From the NCBI GenBank assembly GCA_005765155.1, contig VCCP01000006.1, positions 1,314,501 through 1,378,500 of the forward strand: a stretch of 64,000 bases of DNA. The letters are read 5' to 3'. This DNA comes from Zelopaecilomyces penicillatus. Its lineage: Eukaryota > Ascomycota > Sordariomycetes > Hypocreales > Pseudodiploosporaceae. Of the stretch, positions 1-10,444 are shown one piece after another (the stretch's first letter is position 1; every line of letters begins with the position of its first letter). Both the position numbers and the translations under genes were made by a program. The notes under the pieces are model-generated. The model searched no databases, had not been told where the DNA came from, and saw only the letters and a program-made list of their open reading frames with translations.

Positions 1-2351
1 TGGCTCAAGCCGTCGTAGCCGGCTCATGCAATGTCGGGTGGGTCTAGTGTGGCATTGAGTTCGTTGCAGATGCATCGTGTTTGTCTCTAATAATAACGGG
101 GTGAGAGATTTCAGGACAGTCGTGGCTGACCCCCATTATTGGACAAAGATACGTAGAGGTCATGTATGGCCGCTTGTAGTTGCAACTCCCAGCCCTATGT
201 AACGCTCTCTGAAGAACCAGATGTGCCGGATCTGCCAAGACATCTCGTAGAAGATTGGCGTTTGGTGCTGGCTAGTTTCTTGCGTAGCTGGGCTGCTTTC
301 TGGTGTTGCCTCGGTAGACGCTTGCTTAGGTAGACCGACAACTTGCAATAGACCTCGGCTAGCTGTTCCTTCGCCCGGGGTGGTGGCTGGCTAGAGAGCT
401 GTGCCGTACTGCCGTTGGCCAGTAAGGGCCGTGGAAAGAAATTGATTGAGAGCCACGCCAACGCACACCTTTCGCGTGCCGCCCATGATTTGGACCATAT
501 GCTCGGCTCAGACATCCGATTAGGCACAGTTGAGATGTGCTACACCGAGTTGAACAACAGCCCTTGGACTGAGCAACAGCCAGCCGTGGCGTTGTTGGTT
601 CGATTCTGGCCTGGAAGCTGACGAGATATGACGGGCATTGTTTCTTTGGCAATATTTTGGGTGCGGGGAAGCACTTCAATTACCCTTTGCACACACAGCA
701 CCAGCGTCAACTTGGATATTTTGCCGACGAGCAACACACCAGTCATACAGTATTGTTATGCCATTTCTTGAGCCACGAGTCATCGCTAAAACTCACTTCT
801 TGGTAACTCATGCAGGCCTGTCAAGCCTCAGTATCTGAAGTAGATTCAACTCAAGGATATCAGCAAGTAATCCCATCCTAAAAAGGCTAACAAACATTCG
901 GGACCAGGCAAACGACCCACCTGATGATGGAACCCTTTTATTAGATGCTGTTTCGGATAGGGTGGGAAGGGCGTCACTCCAACTTGGCCAGTAATCGCGT
1001 TCCGCGGCCGAGTCGGAAGTACGGCATCGGGCGGCGGTCGGTTGCATCAATATCTGGATGTGTGATGCTCGGACATTATGGTTCGATACAGTTGATCTAT
1101 GAAATATCACGAGTAGAAGAATCGTAATTTGCGTTGTTGGCGATGCCTCTACCATTTGGAAATTGGGTGTTTTTGTTTCAGCAAGAAGGCGCCATCAAGA
1201 ACGGTTTGTGAGGGCAGGAGCAATGGATTCTGCCAGGTGCCAATGAGCGGCTGGCGCTACAATGACCTACCTATTTTGGCACCTAAAGTGCTAAATTTCT
1301 CGCTAAAACAAGCAGCGTTCGCGTCAAAAGGCAATGGAGAATAACATGGAGCTGATCAGTGCATCATTGCGCATAGTCACGTTGATGCTGATGACAGGAT
1401 AATTACAGCTGCCTAACCACGAAGAGAGCTATATAGCTATATGATAACAACCGGCCATAGCATCAGACGGGGGCCATATCACCTCTACAAGTAGATGCTA
1501 TGAAGACCCTTCAGCTGTGTGTGAAAACTGTCATGAATCAGTAAAAACCTTGCCAGTGAATCCATCATAACCGCAAGGCTAAGTCCTCCACCTATAACAG
1601 CATGTATGTAATGCCAGCCCAATTCAATCATCACAAAGAAATGTCGCTTTTGGTGTTGAAACCAACATTGGTGGCGAGACAATATGGGAAGATACTGTCC
1701 CGTATACAACATGTTCTCAACGAGTGCCCATCTCGTCTCCGCAACCTGCGTTGTGTCGGATAATTGTTGTGTGTTGTTCTCGACCCCTTTCTTACAGTAA
1801 TCGCAGAGGAAAGAACCCGATGACGCCTCAATTTAATTCTAGTCCAACCTCACATGGTGACTAGAATGGCTTGGAGCGGCCGTTGTTGTCGAGTTGGGAC
1901 ACGGAGCGACATACAACGCCCATGCTAATTCGATAACTCCTGTTGTCCAAATCATGAAGCCCTGTGGTTGTTCAAATTTTGACTCCCATTTCTATCCCTT
2001 TGGCAGCAGTTTGAGTCCCGATATTCTCCGTGTCCAAGTGCTAGCTGCAGTCATGCCAAGCTGCCCCGGGCACAGGCTTTGGTTTGACTAAGATTGAATG
2101 TATTATGTCTGTGCAAGGAATTTCTATCCTTCTCAAATGCTCTGGGAGGTTTGCTTTCGCGAACAATCGCTGTGCGGGAAGAGTATGTGTGGTCTGGCAC
2201 CAATCTCATCCAAGAGATCGTTGCCACACGGGGGCAGCTTCTTTGTGCCTCCCTGTGGTAGACTTTGCCCAGATGGCCAAAATTGGAGAATGAAGAGGAA
2301 CCAAAGAAGGTGACAATTCCCTCCATGATGCTCTCCCACCAAAAACTCCAA
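1..2351. other. Gene-free stretch at window start
   Basis: I see no supportable gene. Open frames are short, overlap on both strands and lack family motifs or consistent codon bias. No terminal repeats or transposase motifs were recognised. The last few hundred bases next to the following minus-strand gene would hold its 3' untranslated region. Confidence 0.5.
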
Positions 2352-3629
2352 TTATGCTATGGAAGGGATGCCATCTCCACGGACCCTTGCCCCCAAGTGC
2401 ATCACGAACATCCATGCTGCTCGGGACAAATCACCTGTCACCTCTCCAGACTTGACAATTTTGAGTCGTGACTGGGCGAGTACAAACGCGCCGCATGATA
2501 TTTGAATGACGCGGACGCTAGGGTGGAATATGTTGAGAGCCATGTGATGGTCCAAGTACCGTGCCAAAGCCTCCGTAAAAGGTTGCTTTGGCGAATCTTT
2601 GTTTGTTCGCCAGCCCCAGCCGTCGTCCACATTCCCGCCCGCCAGTCTGAGACGCTCGCGGCTGTCATTTTGCCACGACTCTGCCTCTTCCGCATCCCCA
2701 TTTTGTGTTGGTGAGGCTTTTCCTGCGCGCAAAAACCGTCGCAAATCTTGCGGCGATACGGAAACTTCCATGACCCTGAGGCCAAGCTCTGCGACATCAA
2801 CATCGTTCTCAACTTTGTTTTTGGGGTCAGCCGTAGCCTCAGAAGCGATTGCGGAAACGGGTATGTTGAAAGCAAGAGTGACTGTAAAATTTGCCCCATT
2901 GCCAGGAAGCCCAATGGTTTCAACCCAGCCTTCCCAGATACCAACAATGGTCTTTGTACCTAACGCTACTTTGCTTACGCGGCAGTCGAAGGTGGTTGAT
3001 AGCCAATCCGAAACAACGGTCTTGAGCGCCTGCGGCATCCGGAGAAGAAGTAGTGGCAAATGAAGAAATTGGCTTTGATCAGACTCAATGTCTTTGGGGT
3101 TGTCAGGATGCATTGTCCATCGTGGGCCCTTTGATGTAGCCGCGCTTTGAGAAAACCCAGGCAATAAGAGTGCGACATATGCGGCGTTCTCGTGCCTCAT
3201 CTCCACCCAAAGACCTCGCTTTTGACCAGCCGACAACAACGACCTTGGATCTTGGTCATTGTTTTCATTGTCTGGTGGCTCGAAAGACTCTCCCTCTCCC
3301 AAAAGATCACTTGCTTGGAACCAGCGAAACCGAACTGCCCTCAGCGACCCAACTTGGCCTGAGGGCGTGTCAGTTGCCTCAAGGCCGATCTGAATCCCGC
3401 GAATGACATCCCCAACCAAGGCATCTCTGAGCCGATGCGCAAGTTTGTCGAGTCGTGTCTGAGTAAGTTCCTTCGAACCAATGTAGAGAGGCGATAGACG
3501 ATGCGTCGAAAAGGTGGTGTTGAAGAATGGAGGAGCGACCTCCTCATCTCCAAGGCCATCTAGGTTCACCTCAGATGCATGGCCTGGTTCAGCATTAGTG
3601 TCAGGTGTCGGGCCGGTTCTTCGTGCCAT
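2352..3629 (-). CDS. Probable kinetochore Sim4/CCAN subunit Fta1 (CENP-L-like)
   Basis: This is a single-exon protein of 425 residues. The N-terminal segment (about residues 33-75) reads PPFFNTTFSTHRLSPLYIG followed by a basic LRDALVGDVIRG stretch. A central block contains LPLLLLRMPQALKTVVSDWL followed by TTFDCRV, and the C-terminal block contains HMALNIFHPSVRVIQISCG. From memory this order matches the fungal Fta1 family, the CENP-L counterpart of the inner kinetochore Sim4 complex, which helps CENP-A chromatin recruit the outer kinetochore. There is no signal peptide or membrane segment, consistent with a nuclear protein. The start is the first ATG of the open frame and the length fits filamentous-fungal members. 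The CENP-N/Chl4 family is the main alternative. The family call is moderately sure; the gene itself is sure. Confidence 0.68.
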   Translation of the reverse strand: MARRTGPTPDTNAEPGHASEVNLDGLGDEEVAPPFFNTTFSTHRLSPLYIGSKELTQTRLDKLAHRLRDALVGDVIRGIQIGLEATDTPSGQVGSLRAVRFRWFQASDLLGEGESFEPPDNENNDQDPRSLLSAGQKRGLWVEMRHENAAYVALLLPGFSQSAATSKGPRWTMHPDNPKDIESDQSQFLHLPLLLLRMPQALKTVVSDWLSTTFDCRVSKVALGTKTIVGIWEGWVETIGLPGNGANFTVTLAFNIPVSAIASEATADPKNKVENDVDVAELGLRVMEVSVSPQDLRRFLRAGKASPTQNGDAEEAESWQNDSRERLRLAGGNVDDGWGWRTNKDSPKQPFTEALARYLDHHMALNIFHPSVRVIQISCGAFVLAQSRLKIVKSGEVTGDLSRAAWMFVMHLGARVRGDGIPSIA

Positions 3630-4711
3630 AATCTCAGGCGCGCTGGATATGCGAAAGACTAGGAGACTCTTTTGACAGCGCGCCTACAATACGAAGAATA
3701 TGAACCCAATGACGCGCTTTTCCCCCTTCATTTTTAACGTGTTCAGGTCAAGGCAGTGAGTGACGCCAGGTCTGTAATGTTCCTTCTCAACGACAGTCGT
3801 GGATGACTAAGCAACGATAATTGGCCCACAGACTTATAGATGATGGATCCCATTTCAACTTGTCTTCTCTGATATACCAAGATATATTATTTCCAACAAC
3901 CTTGAGTGTGTGGGAAACAATGCACTCATACGTGATGCATCCATTGTTTCACGACGCCTGGATGAGCTTGAGCGAGGCCTTTGATGCTGCGCCGTATAAT
4001 AATGCCTTTGCCTCATCGCTGGCTATGGTTTCAACTCTGCTACTTCTTAATGTCCGCCAACCTTTCTCGGTGGACAAACAGAACAATGATGCTATTTCGT
4101 CGTTTCATGTACAATAAATTAGTGAATCATATTCTTAGACCACGATGAACAAAGATACTTTTGTGTCTGACAATCAATAATTCACCAAGAACACAGATTC
4201 CTTGACGCATCTTTTCATAACAGGCATCAGACAATGGAGGTGGTCAGGCGGACTTGACTCCTTGCAACATAGGGCTGCCACTCTATCTCAATCATTCATC
4301 GCAACACATTATCATTGATTCTTGATTTGCGACAAGTAGATTCAACCCAAACCTGTGCTCCTTTCTATAGGTTTTCAATGGCAAGTTATAACGGGAGAAT
4401 AGCTAATGATGCAGATAGAGCACACCTATATCATCCCTTCTAGCCATCTCAGGAAGCACCTAAACTAGCTCATTCAAAATCGACTCACATATCAACTTTC
4501 ATGTGTCAAACTCTGCTTGCGGAAGTTCTCCCACGTGGCAGTGAAATTTTTTATCAACACCGAGAGCAGTCCAGTCCATTCCACCACAATCACCTTCTTA
4601 GGCATCGCGCCATCAGTCCCGCGGGTTTGCTCCGAACTCCCGCTCTATCGTGTCAACCCATGAATCAAATCTCGATCCACGCCACCCGTATATTGGGAAC
4701 TCACAGACAAA
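3630..4711. other. Intergenic, divergent promoter region
   Basis: This spacer of about 1.1 kb lies between divergent genes and must hold both promoters. I see no coding signal; the open frames here are short and AT-rich. No repeat or RNA gene was recognised. Confidence 0.6.
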
Positions 4712-7700
4712 ATGGCAAACGGAACTGCACCATTGAAAGATGAGACTGCCTCAATCTATCTCGGCAAGAATCGTCGTTTGGCGGACCCTATATTTCTACC
4801 AGGATTACATCCACAGGTTGTAAAAGACGCACAAAAGTTATTGGAACGAGAAATAAATAAACCCCCGACCGATGAAGTCCTTCCAGATCACATCCAAGCG
4901 TTCCGTCATTGGGGGTACGGCAGGTACTCACGAGAACCCGTAGCAGGGCTTGGTCTGGGTGAGAAATTATACCATCTTATCATGGCTCAAAATACGTACG
5001 AGGTCCGTCATTTCTGGTTAAATCTAAACAACGACGTAACCCAATTTGAGGATCATTTGCAGGACGTCATAATGGACTATTTCTCGAGTGCGAAAGAGGA
5101 CCAACTAAAGAACTTGTTGGAAGAATGCTACAGTGCAGCGCAAGCAAAATTCAACAACGCCACGAAAACTTGGAAATTCCCTGGCAGAATATTTTCTCAC
5201 TTTGACCTGGCCGGTGCGACGTTACCGGAAGAACACATGGAAGATCTCAACCGCTTCACTATGGACTTTATCAGGGGAGACATTGATTTCATTTTATCCC
5301 GAGATCATTATCATGTCAAATGCCTTGGAAATGCCAATTTTGTGAATATGGGACAGGGCACGCCACGCCACCAAGAGCCGCCCAAGCAATGGGACGAAAA
5401 GGGCCAGTTTTATAACAACAACGGTGATCGCGAGTACGCGACTAAAGTCCGAGCAGGATATCTTGCTCCTCATCTGAACTTGGCAGATTTGCTGGACCCC
5501 GTGAACCTTCTCACTTTCATTCACAACCGTGCACGACTTCAACCCGCATCGTTCACGAAGCTCGATCACGACATGACCTACATCGGCAGGGTCACCAAAT
5601 TTCTGACGGGGCCAATTTATGGAAATCGGATGGTGAGCTTTGAATGTTTTGATACCGATATGGCCCTTGACAGGGTCAAGTATACCAGAATTTGGAGGGG
5701 TTGGGGAAAAGAACCCGAAAAGCCTTCAAAGCGACAACAGCACCAGCCCGAACAAAACCCACAGCAATACAGAGAGCTGTTTTATCGTGGTCGTCTGTAC
5801 GGGACTTCTGACGCGTGGGTGATTGTACAAAGCCAGAGATTAACTTACTGTTTTCTCGCGCATCTAATGGACAGACTAATGCCTCTGGCAATAGCAAATT
5901 CCAATCGACTGTATGGAGATGATCTCACAGACGATCAGAGCCGGGCCATTATGGAGATGTCTCTTGAGAGGCTTGAGCAACTAAAGATGATTAGGAGAGG
6001 AGGGGTATCTTGGAAGGACGCTCGAGTACTGAAACAATATCAACCAATACCAGTTAATCTGGTGTCTGATGAAGTCCAGAGAGCTCTTCTATCTAGAGCA
6101 GAGGCCGCAGAGGCGCATATTCAACAACTATTTAACGATCCGGAATACTTTTTTGAAGCTGTCATAGACTTGAAAAAGCACCACTGGGCCAACGTGAAAC
6201 TTAAGAGAAAGGAAACTGATCCAATTGCGAGCGAGGAAATTCACCGGTATCTCGGCCTGTATGACGACAAACAATATCGGCATATTATCTATTACGATTG
6301 CACAAGACGAGTTATGCGGCGAGCTATTTTCGAGTTTTATATCTGGTTTACTGCCCACCAGCGCCTTTTGGAATTGGACCAGGCTCTTGATCAGAGATAT
6401 CCTGGCCACAAGGATTTACTGCTACCGCTTTCCGGCCAGTACACTGACATGGTAGATCCTCCAATGTTGGTAAACTGCGAAAACGTGGACAATAAGAGCG
6501 ATATCTTGGCAAAGTATCTTGAAGTTGCCACCCTGATCAGATACTACGCCAAGTTTTTCTTGTATGAGTTTCGCAAAAAGGCCATTCACACGGGGTCTGA
6601 TGTAATGAATGACCTCTCATTTGGTATTGATCCTCTCGATCCTGGTGATAAATCTGAAAAATGTCCCATAAACAGACAGTATTACGAAGCAGATGATATG
6701 AAATTGATGTCGAGGTTTGTGACCAACAAACCTGCCGAAGGAACCGATCAGAGATTCCAGCTTTGGGCTTTCAGCTTAATCAACACTCATCTCGCAAATG
6801 AGTTCGATTCAATGAATACCGGAGTGCTAAAGGTTACTTCAGCTCTTCGAAACATTATGCAAGATGAAATGTTGAATGAAGAAACCGGAGATCGGAAAAA
6901 GGGGAAGAAAAGGAAGGAGAGAGATGAGGGGCCGGAGGAGAGGCGGGAGGGGAAGAAGAGGGCGAAGACGAACGTGGAAGAGGAGGAGAAGAAGAAGGTG
7001 GAGGAAGATGACGACCCACACCTTTTTACACCCTTCATCGCCAACACCATCGACCACCTCGACCTGCTTGCCAGTATTGCAGACCAAATGGAGCTACAAC
7101 GTCCGGTGATGGACATTCTTGGACCCCCCAATATGAACAAGAACAAGATCGAAGAATACTACAAGCGTGCAACGACAAATATTGCCATAGACTTCCTTCA
7201 TTTTGATAAGTTTACTGCTGATGAGGCAATACCTAGAAAACGAATGGATAGGATCTTTCTCTTCTTCGACGAGATGCAAGGCTTCACAAAACTACCGAGT
7301 GTCACACTTGGCTATGCCTGTGGGGATTTGAAGCGAATGGGCGCCTCCTTACTTGCCAAACTAATCATTCCCAGAAATAACGACTGCAATAACAAAGCTG
7401 ACGAAGAAGCCTTGAACCGCCTTGAACGACATATGAAGGTTACCAGGTTTGAATACCCATATGATAAAAAGGAGAAGCCGTTTAATTATGACCAAACACA
7501 GGCCCCCGAAGGAGTCACTGTGCCATTGAGGCACCCTGGCACTGCCTACCGAGGTGAAGCTCGCAAGGCCATACAAAAGGGCAAGGACTTCAAAGGCAAG
7601 ATGTTTCAAAACTTCCTTGGCATTAGCATGCGAGGTCTTGCAATCCGTGAAAAGACCCCAGAGCAGAACACGCAGCAAGAGATACGAAGACAACTTAGGG

Positions 7701-8527
7701 TTGCACGCCGGAAGGACAAGGCCGCGAGGCGATTTGAGCTTATACGGCAGAGATATATCGTTGAAAGCTCCGAGGAGGGATCATCTTCGAGCGCCTCCAG
7801 TTCGGCCGGCGACCAGCCAGAGGTAGTAAATAATGTGGAGGATATAGCAGTACCAGACGAAGCGGTAGACGAAGCGGCAGTCGAAGCAGCAGTCGAAGCG
7901 GAAGATGAAGCGGAAGACGAAGTGGTAGTGGTCGGCATACAAGGACAATTACCGCTGCCTGATGTTCCAGCACAAAGGCCGCGACCACAACCTGTTGCAC
8001 CTCCAAGACCAACACCATCCCCCTGGGCTCCCGACGGCAAACCCAGGGCATATCTCAAAAAGCGAGATTGGGACACCTTATCTACCATCTACGGAGACTC
8101 TCCCGGCAGCGTCACCTGGGATGACATGCTCCACGTAATGAGAAATATCGGGTACAGAGTCGTCCCCAAAAAGAACGGCGGCGGCAGCCACTCTTTCTTT
8201 GAATGGACAGCTAACTGTAGGTGGCCAAGGGCCAACTTGCCCAAGGGAAATAACATCCAGCTCTCCAAGAACCACGAGGGCAGGAGATCATCGGCGGCGA
8301 GAGGCAAGGCCAGGCACTGGGGTCACACACTTACGGAACGAGGCATGGACTTTGATTTTGTAAAGGATTGGTACACAGACCAGCGTGATGAACCACGAAG
8401 AGATGGACCATCAAGACTAAACAGACGCGGGGCACAATATAGAGCAGCACCAGTCATAGAAGAAGAGGATCTATATGGGGCAGATGATGTGGAAATGAGA
8501 GCGGAAGAAGATGTGGAAATGGGATAA
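4712..8527 (+). CDS. Large fungal protein with C-terminal HicA-like domain
   Basis: This single-exon gene encodes 1271 residues. Residues 1 to about 720 are a conserved-looking alpha-rich region without recognised catalytic motifs. Residues about 727-768 are a Lys/Glu-rich linker with NLS-like KKGKKRKER and GKKRAK. A second folded part spans about 770-1010. A serine- and acid-rich spacer follows, with an imperfect Glu-Ala-Val repeat around 1049-1071 and a proline-rich hinge (about 1080-1105). The C-terminal domain (about 1110-1215) has WDDMLHVMRNIGYRV, GGGSHSFFEW with G1158-S1159-H1160, and a second histidine in KNHEG (H1188). That order matches the HicA/YcfA double-stranded-RNA-binding-like fold and resembles the C-terminus of proteins annotated 'ipa protein' in fungi. 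The function is unknown and the nuclear location is inference. Confidence 0.85.
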   Translation: MANGTAPLKDETASIYLGKNRRLADPIFLPGLHPQVVKDAQKLLEREINKPPTDEVLPDHIQAFRHWGYGRYSREPVAGLGLGEKLYHLIMAQNTYEVRHFWLNLNNDVTQFEDHLQDVIMDYFSSAKEDQLKNLLEECYSAAQAKFNNATKTWKFPGRIFSHFDLAGATLPEEHMEDLNRFTMDFIRGDIDFILSRDHYHVKCLGNANFVNMGQGTPRHQEPPKQWDEKGQFYNNNGDREYATKVRAGYLAPHLNLADLLDPVNLLTFIHNRARLQPASFTKLDHDMTYIGRVTKFLTGPIYGNRMVSFECFDTDMALDRVKYTRIWRGWGKEPEKPSKRQQHQPEQNPQQYRELFYRGRLYGTSDAWVIVQSQRLTYCFLAHLMDRLMPLAIANSNRLYGDDLTDDQSRAIMEMSLERLEQLKMIRRGGVSWKDARVLKQYQPIPVNLVSDEVQRALLSRAEAAEAHIQQLFNDPEYFFEAVIDLKKHHWANVKLKRKETDPIASEEIHRYLGLYDDKQYRHIIYYDCTRRVMRRAIFEFYIWFTAHQRLLELDQALDQRYPGHKDLLLPLSGQYTDMVDPPMLVNCENVDNKSDILAKYLEVATLIRYYAKFFLYEFRKKAIHTGSDVMNDLSFGIDPLDPGDKSEKCPINRQYYEADDMKLMSRFVTNKPAEGTDQRFQLWAFSLINTHLANEFDSMNTGVLKVTSALRNIMQDEMLNEETGDRKKGKKRKERDEGPEERREGKKRAKTNVEEEEKKKVEEDDDPHLFTPFIANTIDHLDLLASIADQMELQRPVMDILGPPNMNKNKIEEYYKRATTNIAIDFLHFDKFTADEAIPRKRMDRIFLFFDEMQGFTKLPSVTLGYACGDLKRMGASLLAKLIIPRNNDCNNKADEEALNRLERHMKVTRFEYPYDKKEKPFNYDQTQAPEGVTVPLRHPGTAYRGEARKAIQKGKDFKGKMFQNFLGISMRGLAIREKTPEQNTQQEIRRQLRVARRKDKAARRFELIRQRYIVESSEEGSSSSASSSAGDQPEVVNNVEDIAVPDEAVDEAAVEAAVEAEDEAEDEVVVVGIQGQLPLPDVPAQRPRPQPVAPPRPTPSPWAPDGKPRAYLKKRDWDTLSTIYGDSPGSVTWDDMLHVMRNIGYRVVPKKNGGGSHSFFEWTANCRWPRANLPKGNNIQLSKNHEGRRSSAARGKARHWGHTLTERGMDFDFVKDWYTDQRDEPRRDGPSRLNRRGAQYRAAPVIEEEDLYGADDVEMRAEEDVEMG
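6889..7015 (+). repeat. Purine-only-like low-complexity tract, Lys/Glu linker
   Basis: An almost uninterrupted A/G run inside the large gene encodes a highly charged linker with two candidate bipartite nuclear-localisation motifs. It probably marks a disordered hinge between two folded parts. Confidence 0.8.
7856..7926 (+). repeat. Imperfect 12-base tandem repeat encoding acidic tract
   Basis: Degenerate copies of a unit like GACGAAGCGGTA / GTCGAAGCAGCA follow one another and encode Asp/Val-Glu-Ala-Val/Ala steps. Such tracts expand and contract by slippage while staying in frame. Confidence 0.75.
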
Positions 8528-9085
8528 GGCGGACAACGGTAGGTTGTGTGGGCAAATATCGGGTGTGTTGAGGGGCTGCATTTCTTGTGTAGGCAAAATA
8601 TGTGGAGTTTATGTGTGGTTAGCGTTGGTGTTACTAAGAGAATCAAAGCTGGTTAGATAATGATTTGTACTCAAATATATCATCGTTTTGTTTAGAAATT
8701 AGAGTATTTGACTTACTAGTTTCAAGATTGCTTTAGGCAATGTTTCTCATTGTATCAATTTCCCAAAAGGGAGAAGAACCAATCCAAAACGGTCAGAACA
8801 ATCCGGTGGTACATCCTCTCCCCATACACATATTAGGGGCAACGAGTGATTCAATGCAAACAGCGTCATCTATTTCGGCCAAGAGGCTCAACAAACTATG
8901 CCAACAATAGATTACAAATGTAAATACCAAGTTATAAAAACACCCAATGAATCCCTCAAGGTTTGTCAACCTACAGATATACATGCTCTCAATTTTGTAG
9001 AGCAAGCAACGACTCCCAATGACCGGATATCCAACTCTCTTTATGAGATGCGAAAACTCCCAACAAGATATTGTCAATGTTGTTT
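8528..9085. other. Intergenic, convergent 3' ends
   Basis: The genes on both sides converge here, so the spacer should hold their two 3' untranslated regions. It is AT-rich, and I see no gene or RNA in it. Confidence 0.6.
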
Positions 9086-9983
9086 TTATGCCCCCACACT
9101 GAAACCAAAGGACCCGTCGAAGACGTCTAGCTTTCTTGCATCGCTTCCTCTGCGCAAGGCTGTCAAGACAAGCGTGGAGGGAACTTTGTTGGCTGGGTAG
9201 AAGAGCAGGAGGTTTTCCATATCCTCGTCGGTAAGATTGCACATCTCTTCCCATCTATAGGTATCGCTGACTTTCGACATCCTGTAATCACCATATAGTA
9301 AGCATAAATACTAGATCTAGGGTATTCAGGTATGCCCTACCAGCGCATCCTTTTGGGACCATCCTCTGAGTTAGGTGCAACTCTGCGGAGCTTTGCTCTC
9401 AGTTCTCCAATCACCTCGATAGCATTTCCGACATTCTGGGGCAGCTGGCTGGCAATGAGTCGTCGTATCAACGCCGCCAGTCTGGGGCCCTTGCCGTTGG
9501 TGCTGACCATGACCTGGAGCGGCCCGTCCCGATGGACACTACCAAAGTAGAAATCGCATTCGGGGGGTACATCGGCGATGTTTGCCGGGATCCTCCTCTC
9601 CCTGCAAAGCTTCCAGACGACTGTAGACGCGGCCGGGTCATCAATCGCGACCAACACCATGTCTACACCATCGAGATCTGACGGTTCGAATAACCGATCT
9701 ATGTATGCGACTTGCTTCCGGGCGACTCGATGTGCCACCTCCTCATTCAGGCCAGAGGATGGACACACGACAGTGACATTGGCATCGGCATTGAGGCAGT
9801 TGAGAATACGCCCTGCAGCGACCTGTTGGGCTCTTGTTAGCTATGCTTCTGGATTGCCCAACCAGGAGAACGAGGGAAGTCTCGGACCTCACCACCACCC
9901 ACGACCAAGACCTTTTTATCCTTGATTCTCCAGGCAAGGATTAGGCTGCCTCCAGGCTGCACTTCTGGGAAGCTCTTAGCCAT
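9086..9983 (-). CDS. MET8: Siroheme synthase MET8 (precorrin-2 dehydrogenase/ferrochelatase)
   Basis: MET8 oxidises precorrin-2 to sirohydrochlorin with NAD and inserts iron, making siroheme for sulfite and nitrite reductase. Three exons (9983-9888, 9822-9341, 9281-9086) give 257 residues, close to yeast Met8. The start MAKSFPEVQPGGSLILAW leads into the dinucleotide-binding loop VLVVGGGEVAAGR, which is split by intron 1. Family signatures follow: IADVPPECDFYFGSVHRDG, then STNGKGPRLAALIRRLI. The last exon carries the short helical C-terminus. Intron 2 is a standard GTAGGG...TTACAG. Intron 1 needs an unusual GTCCGA donor to keep the glycine loop intact; a GTGAGG donor paired with a GCTGCAG acceptor is also in frame but deletes EVAA. 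It is divergent from VAC1 with a 461-base spacer. Identity is confident. Confidence 0.93.
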
Positions 9984-10444
9984 GATGATGGAAAATGGAA
10001 GTGATATGATTGAAGGAGAGGTAGGTTGAACAATCCAAGTCCAAAGCTGTCTTACCTGGAGATTTAAAGCCCGATAAGGTCACTGACAGCGATAAGCATG
10101 TGGTTAGCACGCTTTGGGACAAGTGCTGCAGCAAGTACTTACAGGCGACAGCTGCAGGGAGGCAGAGCACTAACAAGGTCACATCCAGGGGACGGTTTGG
10201 CGGGGATGAGAGACCGCAGCTGCCGACCCAGCCACTGTGGTACAGGCATCGATCGCCGTTCTGGTGCCTGGTGCTATGGGCGGCTTGGGGCGGGCTGAGC
10301 ATGGAACGCTTGCCCCAACCTCGCATCCTCCTACACCAAACATCTTCGATGCTGCTCATGTTGCCGTTCGACCACGCCTGGTCGTCTCGCTCTTCTCCTC
10401 TGCTTGCCGAGTTCTAGCCCGCGACTGTCGAGCGTCTCGTCACA
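9984..10444. other. Bidirectional promoter between MET8 and VAC1
   Basis: This is a short, GC-richer spacer between two divergent starts, so both promoters lie here. Reading frames across it on both strands are interrupted or lack family similarity, so I call none. Confidence 0.6.

Noticed and set aside
160..527. Possible decayed gene in overlapping minus-strand frames
   Set aside because: Two overlapping frames look weakly coding but show no family similarity I can name and no clear frameshift partner.
9676..9698. GGTTCGAATAACC, similar to a tRNA T-loop
   Set aside because: It lies inside the conserved MET8 coding exon and has no flanking tRNA arms.
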